A stretch of 64,000 nt of DNA from Kryptolebias marmoratus (Eukaryota; Chordata; Actinopteri; Cyprinodontiformes; Rivulidae). How positions within the stretch are numbered: the stretch's first letter is position 1; each line of letters starts with the position of its first letter. Shown one piece after another: positions 25,651 to 36,711 of this stretch. The translations under genes and the position numbers were made by a program. Under the pieces are notes generated by a model. The model was not told the origin of the DNA. It saw nothing but the letters and a program-made list of their open reading frames with translations, and did not search any database. Where the stretch lies: assembly GCF_001649575.2 (NCBI RefSeq), contig NC_051435.1, positions 9,035,046-9,099,045 of the forward strand. Direction: 5' to 3'.

Positions 25651-27224
25651 ACATGTGAACTAATGCCACATTTCCAATTAAATTCCAAACGTTTCTTCTG
25701 TCAAATGGGATACGTCTCTTTGCACTACCATCAGTATATAGTGAAATATGTGGCAATACCTCTACAATTGAATTGTGTCTTTCCTTTGAGCTATGAGAGA
25801 GACAGAAAGGAAACTGAAAACAGTTTAAGCTCACACCTCTATTGATTTATCCTTTATTGCTTGAGATTTATGAATTATTGTGGATCTGATGTTGTCTCTC
25901 ATAATGCTGCCACAGGCTTTTTAAATCAAGCTGACAGGCTTATTATTGAGCTTTGGTAGAGGAGGCATTGTAGCATGGAGGAATGTACCATCCCTGATCA
26001 AGGAGGAAATATTACCCCACACTGAGGGTGATAAGTTGTTGCACCAGAACTATGTCCTCGCACAGATGCATGGTCTCAGACAGTCATATCAATAAAACAG
26101 CACTGGCCTGACAATAATGGAAACTCGAGCCACCGGGTATAGTTCAGTCCATTTAGCAGACAGTAATATGCTAATAAATATTAGAAGAGTACTCTTTTAC
26201 TTTTGGGTAGAACATGTGTGTCTGTGATTGTGCCCATAGGGATTTAAAGAATGCATTAATTATAAATACTACGACAAGGAGGAGAAAGTAGCAGGCAGTA
26301 CGTGGTCACTTATTTTATTATTTATTTTTTATTGATGCCTATAATAAAAAAAATGAGTGTTTTTTTTTTTTCAAACTGCAGAGCTCCTCAATAAAAACAA
26401 AAGATTTAGTACAATGACATTTTTTACCATCATTATGCTGATTTTAAAAGGAAGATTTATGTTTGTCATCATTTGAAAAGAATAAATTAAACAATAAAGC
26501 AAATGAAAAGACTATGATGGCTATAAGAAATATATTCTGTTTGAACAAGTTTAAAGACACTGAACACTAAATATGTAACAAAGGCAGGTGGTAGAAACAT
26601 CCCCATGCAAGGTAAAGGGCTCATCATAATTCAAAAGATCACCCTGTGCTGCACACTGGATGAATCAAACTGTGGACTTGAAATGTCCTTTATCGCTCCT
26701 CTCTTTCTTTCCTCTCTGCATTTTATGAAGTATTTCTAAAACCGCCATTATACAAAAGCAGAATGTGTAGTGTTTTAATGCATCAAATATACCTGATGTA
26801 CTGGATCGTAGCTTTATCTCTGGTGGAATTGAAAATGAAAAGATGTCTGCATATTTTAGCTGCCACTCAGTTTTATCAGAACCATTCGGCCTCCCTAGAA
26901 ACAGACCATCGCCCATAGAGCAGGAAAGTAATTTATTTTATCCCAGATTCAAATTTCATTAACTCAGATATAGATTAAACAGATTCAAACTGTCCAATAT
27001 TTTTATTCCAGGTAAAGAACTGATAACACAGACAGAAGAACATTACTGGGTTTTTTTTACTGAGTCCCTTTGTTTAACAGGAGCTGGTAATGTCTTAACA
27101 TGCCAGATTCACCCTTAACAAATAGAAGGCCGATCATTCCTTGAAGCATTGTTTATTTCCTGCTGCCTTTCATACAAGAGTAATGAAATGACAGAGTTGG
27201 AGTTCTGGTCAAACCTTAAGAATA
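25651..27224. other. Gene-free stretch
   Basis: No gene or recognised element. T-rich runs occur around 26310-26375. Confidence 0.35.
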
Positions 27225-27975
27225 ATGTTGAGCACAAGCTCAACCAAAATAAGAGGTGTTGTAAATAACTCTCAGCACTTTTGTGTCGGCTAATGTCGAT
27301 TACCTGTTGTAGCCATCTTCAATTGATTTAATTCCACAAAGTATCATCTTGTAGATGTACATTTAATAACTACTTTCAAATTCCTTTAAAACTCATCTAG
27401 TGGTTCATGAGATATTTTGCTAACAGCAAAATATCTCAGCAGCTAATTCAAAACGTTTAAGCAAAGAACACAATGAGAAGCACTTGGAGCATGTGCTGAC
27501 TCTGAGCTACAACGGCAGGAAAATTTTGCACAGTATCTGTAAAATAAACTGAATTTTATTTTGCAATGATTTCCTGGAAGTTCAATTAAATTTTGTCCAC
27601 TAGTTAACAATATATTTTGCTAACAGACAGACAGAGTTGACTCCAAATAGAGAATAAGAAAATTATTTAACAAAAACTTGTGCAATATATTAGCACTTAG
27701 AATATGGGTTGAGATTTCATATCAGCTACAAGTGCACCAAATTTTAGGTTAATATCTGTAAAATTGGCTGAGTTATAGCTATTTTTGCGTTTTTAAAGAT
27801 TGGTTAGCTATGGTAGACATCTTGAATTGTGTTGACTCTGAACATTAATCACTTGTAGATGTACATCCATTGACTACTTTGTGCAAGATTTATTAAAATT
27901 TATCTTGTCGTTCATGAGATATTTTGATAACAGACACACACAGACACAGGCAAAAACATTATCCTCTGCCTTTGC
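27225..27975 (+). repeat. Interspersed repeat family R1, copy C (about three units)
   Basis: Three diverged units in the same order as copies A, B and D. Each ends near a 'ttttgctaacag' or 'ttttgataacag' block (about 27414, 27611 and 27922). The first and third also contain 'gtagccatctt' or 'gtagacatctt', 'cttgtagatgtaca' and 'gttcatgagatatttt'. The block ends in 'acattatcctctgcctttgc', which may be the element's 3' boundary. The middle unit is shorter and has lost the YY1-like block. Confidence 0.65.
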
Positions 27976-30900
27976 CTTTCTGCAGCAGGTGATAAATATC
28001 AAACAAATCGGACTCTGCTGAAACAGCTAAAGATACAAGCACATTTCCATTGCCAACATTTCTCTGCTCTAAGATAAATGTGGCATTTATGATTAATGCA
28101 GAGGGGTTCTGTCCTCTCTTTAGTTTTGTGCTGTGGTGTGAACATTTGTAGATTAGATTATAACCGAACATCTGTAGGGTCACTGTCACCAAGCCAACAC
28201 CAGAGACTACAAATCTCTCAGACAAAGATGTGATACTGAGTACAGCTTCCTGTAAATGGGTAACCAAATCATTTGTCGAGCTGAGTCTGATCCTTTTTCT
28301 CTCCTGGCTTCGTCATTAAATTTCACTGCAACAATTTCCCAACTCATCATGTCCAAGAAATTTCAGTAAGCAGTTCTTACAAATTATTTATTTCAATCAC
28401 ATTCTTCAGTTTACTGAGAAAATGTTTTAACAAGGAATTTGTATTGTTATTATTATTGTACTGATCTCAGGTCTGCAGTCAGTTTGTAAATCCCCAAATC
28501 TTCTCATATTTAGCCTTTTGGGACCTACTGGAATAATACAATGATCAATGGTGTTGAACCCCACAAACATAAGATTTCAATTTCAATTTGTTTTCAATCT
28601 GCACCAGCAGCAGGTAGATTTTTGACTTTAACTTAACCTGTCAAATGTTTCAGTTTCTGCCAGATGGCACAACACGGTATTTGGCATTGATGTGTCTGGT
28701 TTGCACAGAATTAAGCTTATTGCTTTTACTGATCCAACAGTTTTCTTGAATTTGAACTCTTTGTTCCTGAGATAACAGGATTCTGTGACTTTGTTCTGCT
28801 TTGAAGGATTTTTTTTTTTTTCTGGAATGGTTTGAATCCACGTGAGTTCTTAAAATAAACAGCAAAAATGTTCTGAGACAAAATACTTCAAACCTGAAGA
28901 ATGACCCATCAATATGACATGAGAAATCACTGAAAGGTTTGATCAGTGGCTCTTATAACCTCTTCAAACACCTGTGTAGAAAAAAAATAGACTGACCTGT
29001 AAGACAGCACTCCTTACCAACACTGTCAACACCAAATAAGAATATATATTTTAGTCAAAAGTGCATTTTAGGTGGATTTTCAGACACCTGTAGAGTCAAC
29101 ACCAGCTCCATTAAAGCTGTTCTGGTCTCACATTTTGGCCCAACACCATCTGAAGATATAACATCAAGATTTTGTTTTTGTTTTGTTTGTTTTTTTGTTT
29201 GTTTGTTTGTTTTTTCGCTGCTTTTGTTTTTCTTCAAATTGTAACTTGTCTGCATATATTGTATCTTCCTGTCCCAGAGAGGATTATTTGTGTTATTCTC
29301 TCAGGTCTCATTTAAAACATTGCATTAATTATCTTACTGGTTCAAAAGTTCAACAACAACAACAAAAAAACAAAACTCAGCACTGTTTAATTTAAAACAT
29401 TGAATATTGTAGACACCATATCTTGCATTGTTCACGTCAGTATGTTAACATTTAAGTGCAGCTTCTCGGGGCTGTTTGTGTGGCTGTGGGCTCTGCTCCT
29501 GCTGAGAAGTTAACCAACACTTCACAGTGACTGCACTAATTCATACATAGCCATACATCTATTTTGTACTATTTAAGATTCTATACTTCTGTCTGATTCA
29601 TTCTTACACTGATAGAACTGTTTGTAATTTAAATTACGGAAGGCCTTTCCGCCGCCCCCCATTGGGAGCTCAGTGAGTCAGACAAAAATAAAGACACATA
29701 GATCTAGCTCTGACAAGTTTTAAAGGTCAAAGCAGGGGCAGAGAACATAAGGTGTCTGATAGCGGGACATTAGTAATAGATCTTTGGGGCCTTATGGAGT
29801 GTGAGATGGGATGTGGGGTGGAGCCTCTGTAGATTAAGCTTGATTCTCATCGATGGCTTTAGAACCCATCAAACTGGTATCTAGGGATGCTGAATGAATA
29901 CCTCAAACTCATGTTTTTGGGGTTATTTTCTTCAACCTACTGGAGGTGGGGAGGGCTGTAGTAAGGCTACCATGTGGTTAGTGTAATTGGTCTGCAACAT
30001 TGTTGAGGAAGGTGTAAAATAAACAGTATATCATTACTAGAATGCCCCCCACCCCCTTGGTACGACAAAATAGGTATTGTTACTCACTTTACTAGGTCAG
30101 AGGTCCTGTTGTAATGGCTGATCATTGTGTATATAAATAAACCTTTGTATTGAAGTGCCATTTACATGCATCAATAATCTGTTCTTTTTGGCTGAGTAAT
30201 TCTTTTTTTCTTGTGTCAGCTACAATGTTGATGCTACGAAGCAGTGGCTGCACTCCTATTTGAGCAGTCAACGGTACTTTGCCTTAAATGCTTTTCAATC
30301 TGCTGGAGATCGCATTAGTTGCCTGCTTCTTATCGACTCATCTAAAGAGTTTATGTCTTCATCTAATTAAGGGCAGTGCTTTCCTTAAGAGCTCCTTGCT
30401 TAGGCTGAGTTATTTCATAAGTGAATATCTTGGCAACTGGTTCACCATCTTTTATTTTACTGTCAGCTTTGTATTATATTTTAATTGTATCGTGGTGTGT
30501 CTTGCATCATGGCAATAGCCGTGATTATTGTCATAGCTGACTGCAAAATTTCCATATCTGTAATAAAAGGAAATTATCTTGTTCTATTTCTAGTCCTATT
30601 CTTTAACATATATGCTTTTTTTATTTATTGCATTAATTTGTGGTGGGTCTGTTCTAGATACCGTTCCTGTTCACTGTAGGCTTACAGTGTAAAAGCGTCA
30701 GTCTTTTGATTTATTTTCTCCCCTACCTGGGAGGCTTAGTGAAGTTGACAGGAGCAGAGTTTAGGCATATATCAGATGGATCCAAGGTGTCCACTGCCAA
30801 GGCCTGCCAACTCAGCCTGTTCCCATGCTGCTCTGAGTGTCATGAGGGCAAGCCTCCTATTTAGACAAGGGAATGAAAGATGGGACTGAGATGTATTATG

Positions 30901-31956
30901 CATGTAAATGCACGAGGGAAGCAGGCAGCTGCTCTAACAAGCTAAGTCACTTTCACAGGCCTGTCTTCTCCTTCACAAATATAGACTGAAGCTCTGAAGC
31001 TAATAAGGTCCCTGTAAGCACTGTGGACAACCTTTTTTTAATAGTATTTATTAGCCAAATTTTCAATACAGCCATAAATATTTGACAAACAACAATAGAA
31101 GTGAAGCTGAAATCCACTTCATCAGAACAGCATTTCACAACAGTTTGAGACATATTTAAAGGTTTTGTGTCCTTTCGTAGTGGAACTGTGTATTTATGAT
31201 TGTGATTTATAAAACGTTAGGCTTCAAATAGATTTTTTTTTTCTTCTTTTCTTGGTGATGGCATTATGGGTGCTGAGATTTTAAAGTGATTAATGCTGCT
31301 GTGCTAAATTTACATTATAGATTGTTGAGATTTAAATTGTGTTTCACATAATAAATATGTTAATGGCCTCTCATTGTGGCATTACATCCCTTTTTGCAAT
31401 TTTTGCACACAAACAAAAAATATTTAATGTTAAATGCTGATGTATATTTTACTCGGTAAAAGTGTTTTTGTTATTAAATTTATTCCACTTTTTTTTTTTT
31501 ACTTCCAGTATTTAGACTCTTAGTCGTGTGTTCCTTTTTAAAAAAGAAAAATTCTGCTTATTTTTATTACTCTCACAATTAAGGAACACTAATGACTTTA
31601 TATTTTTTACAATAATGAAGTTTTTCATAGACAAACAGCCTGTCTGTCTTTAATGACATGCACATTCATTTCAGATAATTTCAGAATATTAGACAGACCT
31701 CATTCATGTTAAAACTTCATTAATAGTTCTGCATTCTTTTATTCCGAACAAACCCACAACCAGAGAAATGCAAACACTGTAATTAAGAATTATTTCCAAC
31801 CCAGAACAATACTGATGCAAATTCCAGCAGATATCTACCTCAATAAACTTCTCTTGTGCTCCTTCAACTACAGTTTATGACTCACAGAAACTTGAACTTT
31901 TACATCATCTGTATCAGCCTTTAGAGGTATGTATGAGGAACATTTTGTAAATAGAA
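27976..31956. other. Gene-free stretch
   Basis: No supported gene. It contains (TTTG)n at about 29185-29212. Small frames at 30288-30679 are hydrophobic chance frames in T-rich DNA. Confidence 0.35.
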
Positions 31957-31957
31957 T

Positions 31958-32019
<62 letters not shown>

Positions 32020-32028
32020 TATATATAC
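31957..32028. repeat. (AT)n microsatellite
   Basis: About 70 bp of alternating A and T with two single-base interruptions. Confidence 0.95.
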
Positions 32029-32286
32029 AAGAGTTTTGTTTTTTTTAATCAGAAAAATAAATATGAATTCTGGGTTTTAAATTATTATTTTTGATTTTTA
32101 AAAAGTTGTTTTTTTTATTTCACACCTATTATGTTAAACTCCAGTCTCAGACTTACAGGGGTTGTGTTTTTACACACACACACAAAATGTGTGCAATTTG
32201 GTTTTGAGGAGAAGAAGATCATTACAGTAAAGTGAGGGTAAAGACACTTTCTCAAGTACTAACTTTTTGTTTTGTTTTTGTTTGTT

Positions 32287-32702
32287 TGTCATGATGGGTG
32301 GATAAAGAGGTGAACCCAGAGCACAGACTCATTTTCAAAAAGGAAAACTAATTTATTAAAATAAAAGAATGAAAAATAAAGGCTGACGTGGCAGCAAAAC
32401 CAAATATAACAAAATCCAAAACTGAGACACAAGCCGACAGGGACAACCAGACATCGCATGAAGCGACAACGGACCAAAAGAAGTGGAGGAGATGACCAGG
32501 TTTTAAAGACAGGAGGTAATTAGGGGAAGTGGGCAGATGATTACAAAGCTTAGGGCAGGTGTAGATGGGTGTGGCAGGCAGACAAGAGATAGACTGAGGA
32601 GAAGTGAATGATGACAAAACATGAAGACAAGAATAAACCCAAACCAAAAGAAACCAGAAACACTAAATACAAAAAGAAACACAGTAAAACAGAATTCTGA
32701 CA
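32287..32702 (-). repeat. TGTCA-ended interspersed repeat R2, copy 1
   Basis: The outer bases are an inverted TGTCA/TGACA. Internal blocks shared with the copy at 54597 include 'gaacccagag(c/t)', 'gcagactcatt', 'ggcagcaaaac', 'agaagtggag', 'accaggttttaaag' and 'ggtaattaggggaagtgg'. Open frames on the minus strand (32289-32810) are not conserved as proteins between the copies. It is probably a non-autonomous transposon or solo-LTR-like sequence; the class is undecided and orientation is assigned only because the minus strand starts TGTCAG. Confidence 0.6.
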
Positions 32703-34212
32703 TTTTTGTTGTTTGTTGTTGGGTTTTTTTTCTGGAGGATGCTGGTTAAGGAAGATTTGCCTCAAATCCAAATCTGGGTTTGGTGGATTGACACAAAGCA
32801 GTTGAATCATCAGATATTATCTGTATGATATCTGAGACAAATTTCATGTCTTAGACACAAACACATACGATACAAGTACATGATAAAAGGATTTCCTATA
32901 ATATATAATTTGTCATGACAGTAGTTTGTTTTAGGTTTTGGGTGATGTTACACAAGAGTACCAATTTTTAAGCCACTTGTGCAGGTTGACCTTTTTATGC
33001 AACTAAAATATAACAAATGGAAATTACAGTTTTAGGTTTTTCTTAGCTTTTGCCTTTGTTCTTTGAATCACTGGATTTGTATGTTTTAGTAAGTACTTTA
33101 CAAAATCCAGAAGGGCGTGAATGTTAAAAGCATACCAGATGTTGGGCCTGCTGCACCTAGCACACACTTGGCATTTAAATAGGTTTGCATTTAATTTGCA
33201 GGCCCTTTAAAAATGCATGTTTCTGATGGCAAAACATCTGGTCTTATTAGGATAGTGCACAAATCAACACTCTGCCATCTGCAGCAGCGATGTCAGTTCC
33301 TCAGTGGGTAAGCATTCCCACCTCTGCATCTCCTGCAATCAGAAAGAAAGAGAGCTGATGAAGAAAGGGATGAGTAAAATGGAAGACAGAGGTGACGAAA
33401 ATCCCCTGAGGTGAGAAGGGGTTTATATTGCTAGAAGCTCCCCTGAGAAACAGCCTGTGAGCATCAGGGAGGGAGAAATTGAATGAGACCGTGTGCAGTT
33501 ATTTTTCCATTTGTAACAGGATAATTATCAACCCATCAAGAAACAACCAGCTGTTAAATCTGCCACAAACTGTCAACGTAATAACACACATGTCAGCGTT
33601 ATACAGTATTTAACTCAAAACCTAAAAAGTGATGCATCTATGTGTTGATGGATAAACTAATGTGTCTTGAGGTTAAACATTTTATCAGTGAAGTGAATGT
33701 TGATATCATAAACAAAGATTAAGAGACCAGATGTAAAGCACAGATGTCAGAGTATCATTGTGTTTTAAAGACTTAAAAAAGTGTTGAAAAGTTATTTCAC
33801 AGTGCATAGCCATGGTAAATTCTAGAAATGCATTTATACTTTAGTATAATACCAGTCCACAATACACTGCTATGTTCACATCAAAGTTTCTGAGGAAGAA
33901 ATAATATATTTTTTTCTTTTTTATGTTTTAGCTATGGTTTGGCCAAGTGTTAGCAACTTGAATTCAACAGAATTTCCAAAGGGTATTTAAAAAGTAGAGC
34001 AACACAACACAACACACTCTGCAACAAAGACCAGCTGTAAAATAAACATCTTTGAGGAATGACAGAACATATCTTCAACACCGGTGCCAAGAAGAACTCT
34101 TTCGTCAAAAAAACTAAATACAAAGAGCTCACATGGATGCACACATTTTAGTCTAGAACTCAAAATATATACAAACTTGAGTTGCAGCAAACTCTGTGTT
34201 TTAAATTTACTA

Positions 34213-34216
<4 letters not shown>
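32703..34216. other. Gene-free stretch
   Basis: No gene or clear element. Small open frames have no supporting features. Confidence 0.35.
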
Positions 34217-34288
<72 letters not shown>

Positions 34289-34333
34289 ATATATACACGT
34301 GTGTGTGTGTGTGTGTGCATGTGTGTGTATAGC
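34217..34333. repeat. (AT)n-(GT)n compound microsatellite
   Basis: About 58 bp of AT repeats pass into GT-rich repeats. It is the reverse-complement arrangement of the array at 34606-34671. Confidence 0.95.
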
Positions 34334-34605
34334 CTATAAGGTAAACCAGTGTTAAATGACTTGGCATTTACATTGTCTCGCACAAATGTGTACTTGCTTC
34401 TGGGTCATACTGTTTAATCAATCCCACTAAGATCAATTTTGTGCAATATTGAAAGGAGCTGCTGTGTGTGTGCAGCATTCACAATTAAGAAAAGGTTTTA
34501 TATAGAGTTTGAAACTAATCAGATGTTCACCTGAATAAGTGCTTAAAGTTCCAATAGTTTCATATATACTGTAGATCAGCAACATTGTGTTTGAGAAAAA
34601 CATTG

Positions 34606-34611
34606 ATATAT

Positions 34612-34671
<60 letters not shown>
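34606..34671. repeat. (AC)n-(AT)n compound microsatellite
   Basis: A short AC run followed by about 48 bp of AT repeats, in mirrored order to the array 270 bp upstream. Confidence 0.95.
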
Positions 34672-34674
<3 letters not shown>

Positions 34675-36182
34675 TATTCCTTTATTTTTAGGGGTTTATT
34701 TTATGTCTATAAAAAACTTAGAATCCCAGTGCTTAGACAAAGTCTGCCACCATTTGCTGGTTCACCTCCCTAGAGTCTATTGTAAACGTAGACGATTACA
34801 GCTGAATACATTACACTCATGACTGACACCGGTTGAATGAAGTATGCAATCAGTGTAATTGGCTGTCAAATGCTGAGGAATGCCACACCTCCCTTGTGAC
34901 TTGTAAGCAATGCCTTATAAGTAATGCAGGAGCAGAAGAGGTTGGTATTGTGTCACAACATGTCCCAGTGTAAAGCTGACTCAAAAAAGTTGATACCTGC
35001 TAGTATGACTTCTTGTTGTGTAGCGGCCATGTTCACACTTTGCAATAAATGAATCTAGTTCACCAATCCTAAAGCATTTAGACTATTGTGAAAATTACTA
35101 GACTGCAGTTATACCCACTTAGTTTATATTTAGTTTATGCTTAATGCTTAAAGGTGTGGACAGTGAATGAGATTGATTGTGACATTCAGGGGCAATACTG
35201 TTTCGTTTGTTTGTCTTTTTTGTTGTTGTTGTTTTGTAATGAAATGTATTGAAACAAAGGTGAAACAAAATGACAAATAAAATGTATTTGATTCATGCAG
35301 TATTTGAAGACAGAATGGAACAGATAGATGATGAAAAATAGCATACTGAACACACAGCTAAAGTGATAGTTGCTATCCTTGTGAAGGCAGTCAGATTTAC
35401 TGGTAAAATCAATGCAATTTCTCCAGCTACAAGCTGAAATTTGTGTTTCTCTTCATTATTGTCCCTTTTCAGCTTTACTTCAAACCATGCTGCATTCACT
35501 GTGCCTCAGAAATAGGGATTGCTAGGGGCTTTTATTTGAACGTAAGAGAGAGGCAGTACAAATGGATAAAGAAATGGATAGGTCAGGATTTGAACCTGGG
35601 CTGACTGCAGTGAGGGTTTCAGTCTCTGCAAAATGTGCCTGTTCAAACAACAGAGGTACACAGCACCCCAGTTAGTGTAATTTATGAGTAATCCTGTTGT
35701 ATGTTTTATGTAATCCCAGTTGTATATATTTTTATTTTAAGCATATCAGACATTTTCTTAAAACCTCAGAAAATCCTTCCTTTTTTAATGTGGGTAATAT
35801 GATATTCTAGGAGTAAATATGAGTTTCTTAATGATGAAAACTGATTTTTTTATATATTTTTCGGACATCATTTAGTTATTTTTTAAATTTACTTATTTAG
35901 TTTTATATTCTGTTAGACCTTTATTTCAAACAGGAAAAAGGGAACCTATATTTGAGCTTTTGTTACTTTTGCTTCTGTAAATCAGTGCAATCTCATATCC
36001 AGTAATTCAATGACTTTTCTACAGAAAATAAAATGCAGACTATCTCTGAAGTTACTGATCCTATTCTACAACAAATAATTTTTTTTATAGTCTTCCTGCT
36101 TGTCAAAGTCAGAAAGACTGATTTAAATTTTCTTTTCCTTGCCTCCTGGTTTTGTGCTGGCACAGTATAAATGACGTTTTAG
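34672..36182. other. Gene-free stretch
   Basis: AT-rich with T and A runs. Nothing recognised. Confidence 0.35.
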
Positions 36183-36359
36183 GCACTTACAGCATATGAA
36201 CCAGGATGCCCTCTTAAGATCTCTGGCACGCAACTAATAGTTGTTCCAAAAGGCAGGACTAAAACCTTTGTTGCAGCAGCTTTTAGCGTTTATGCCCCAG
36301 GCTGCTGGAAGAGTCTGCCAACAAACTTGAGAGCAGCTGGAAATGCTGAAAAACTGTAA
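36183..36359 (+). pseudogene. Non-LTR retrotransposon ORF C-terminal relic (CR1/L2/Rex-like)
   Basis: A frame open for 58 codons to TAA contains GTQLIVVPKGRTKTFVAAAF and then SVYAPGCWKSLPTNLRAAG. This matches the well-known C-terminal pattern of fish CR1/L2/Rex-type elements (vvPrsRtktfG-x-RaFsvyAPrlWNsLPtnLRaA). The following sequence (to about 36480), which should encode the 'FK..LKTHLF' end, is out of frame. It has no start and no reverse transcriptase core, so only a 3' remnant of an old insertion remains. Confidence 0.55.
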
Positions 36360-36665
36360 ACACAACCTGAAACCCGCAGTACCCTCTTGAGCTTGACTCT
36401 CACTTACCAGGCAGTTTTTTTCCCACCTTATTTTCTCAGCTAGTTTTATTGTTTTTATGTATTTTATTTAAGTTTAGTTCTAAAATAGATGTCACTAGCT
36501 TTTCTTTCTTCTTCATCTTCTTTTTCTTTCCAGTCTTGTACGTCTATAAAGCCTTGTCTCAGAGCAAGTTTGACCCCTCACCTGACCCATGATTGGGGGG
36601 ATCATAGTTTAATTTGTTTGTACAAAAACAAATTAGCTTTCAAAATTATTGGCCTTATTAAATTC

Positions 36666-36711
36666 CACAGCTCATTTAAGCCAATAATCACAGCTCATTA
36701 AAGCCAATAAT
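36666..36711. repeat. 23-bp tandem duplication
   Basis: Two adjacent 23-bp copies (CACAGCTCAT...AAGCCAATAAT) differ at one base. Each contains CCAAT. Confidence 0.85.

Noticed and set aside
25400..25845. Open frames of up to 144 codons on both strands with repeated MDGW or SIHP peptides
   Set aside because: Produced by the (GGAT)n microsatellite, whose 4-bp unit has no stop in these frames.
31957..32028. (AT)n arrays as possible matrix-attachment or origin sequences
   Set aside because: Simple dinucleotide repeats; nothing beyond composition suggests such a function.
33987..34773. Frames with YIYIYI peptides
   Set aside because: Products of AT, GT and AC dinucleotide arrays.
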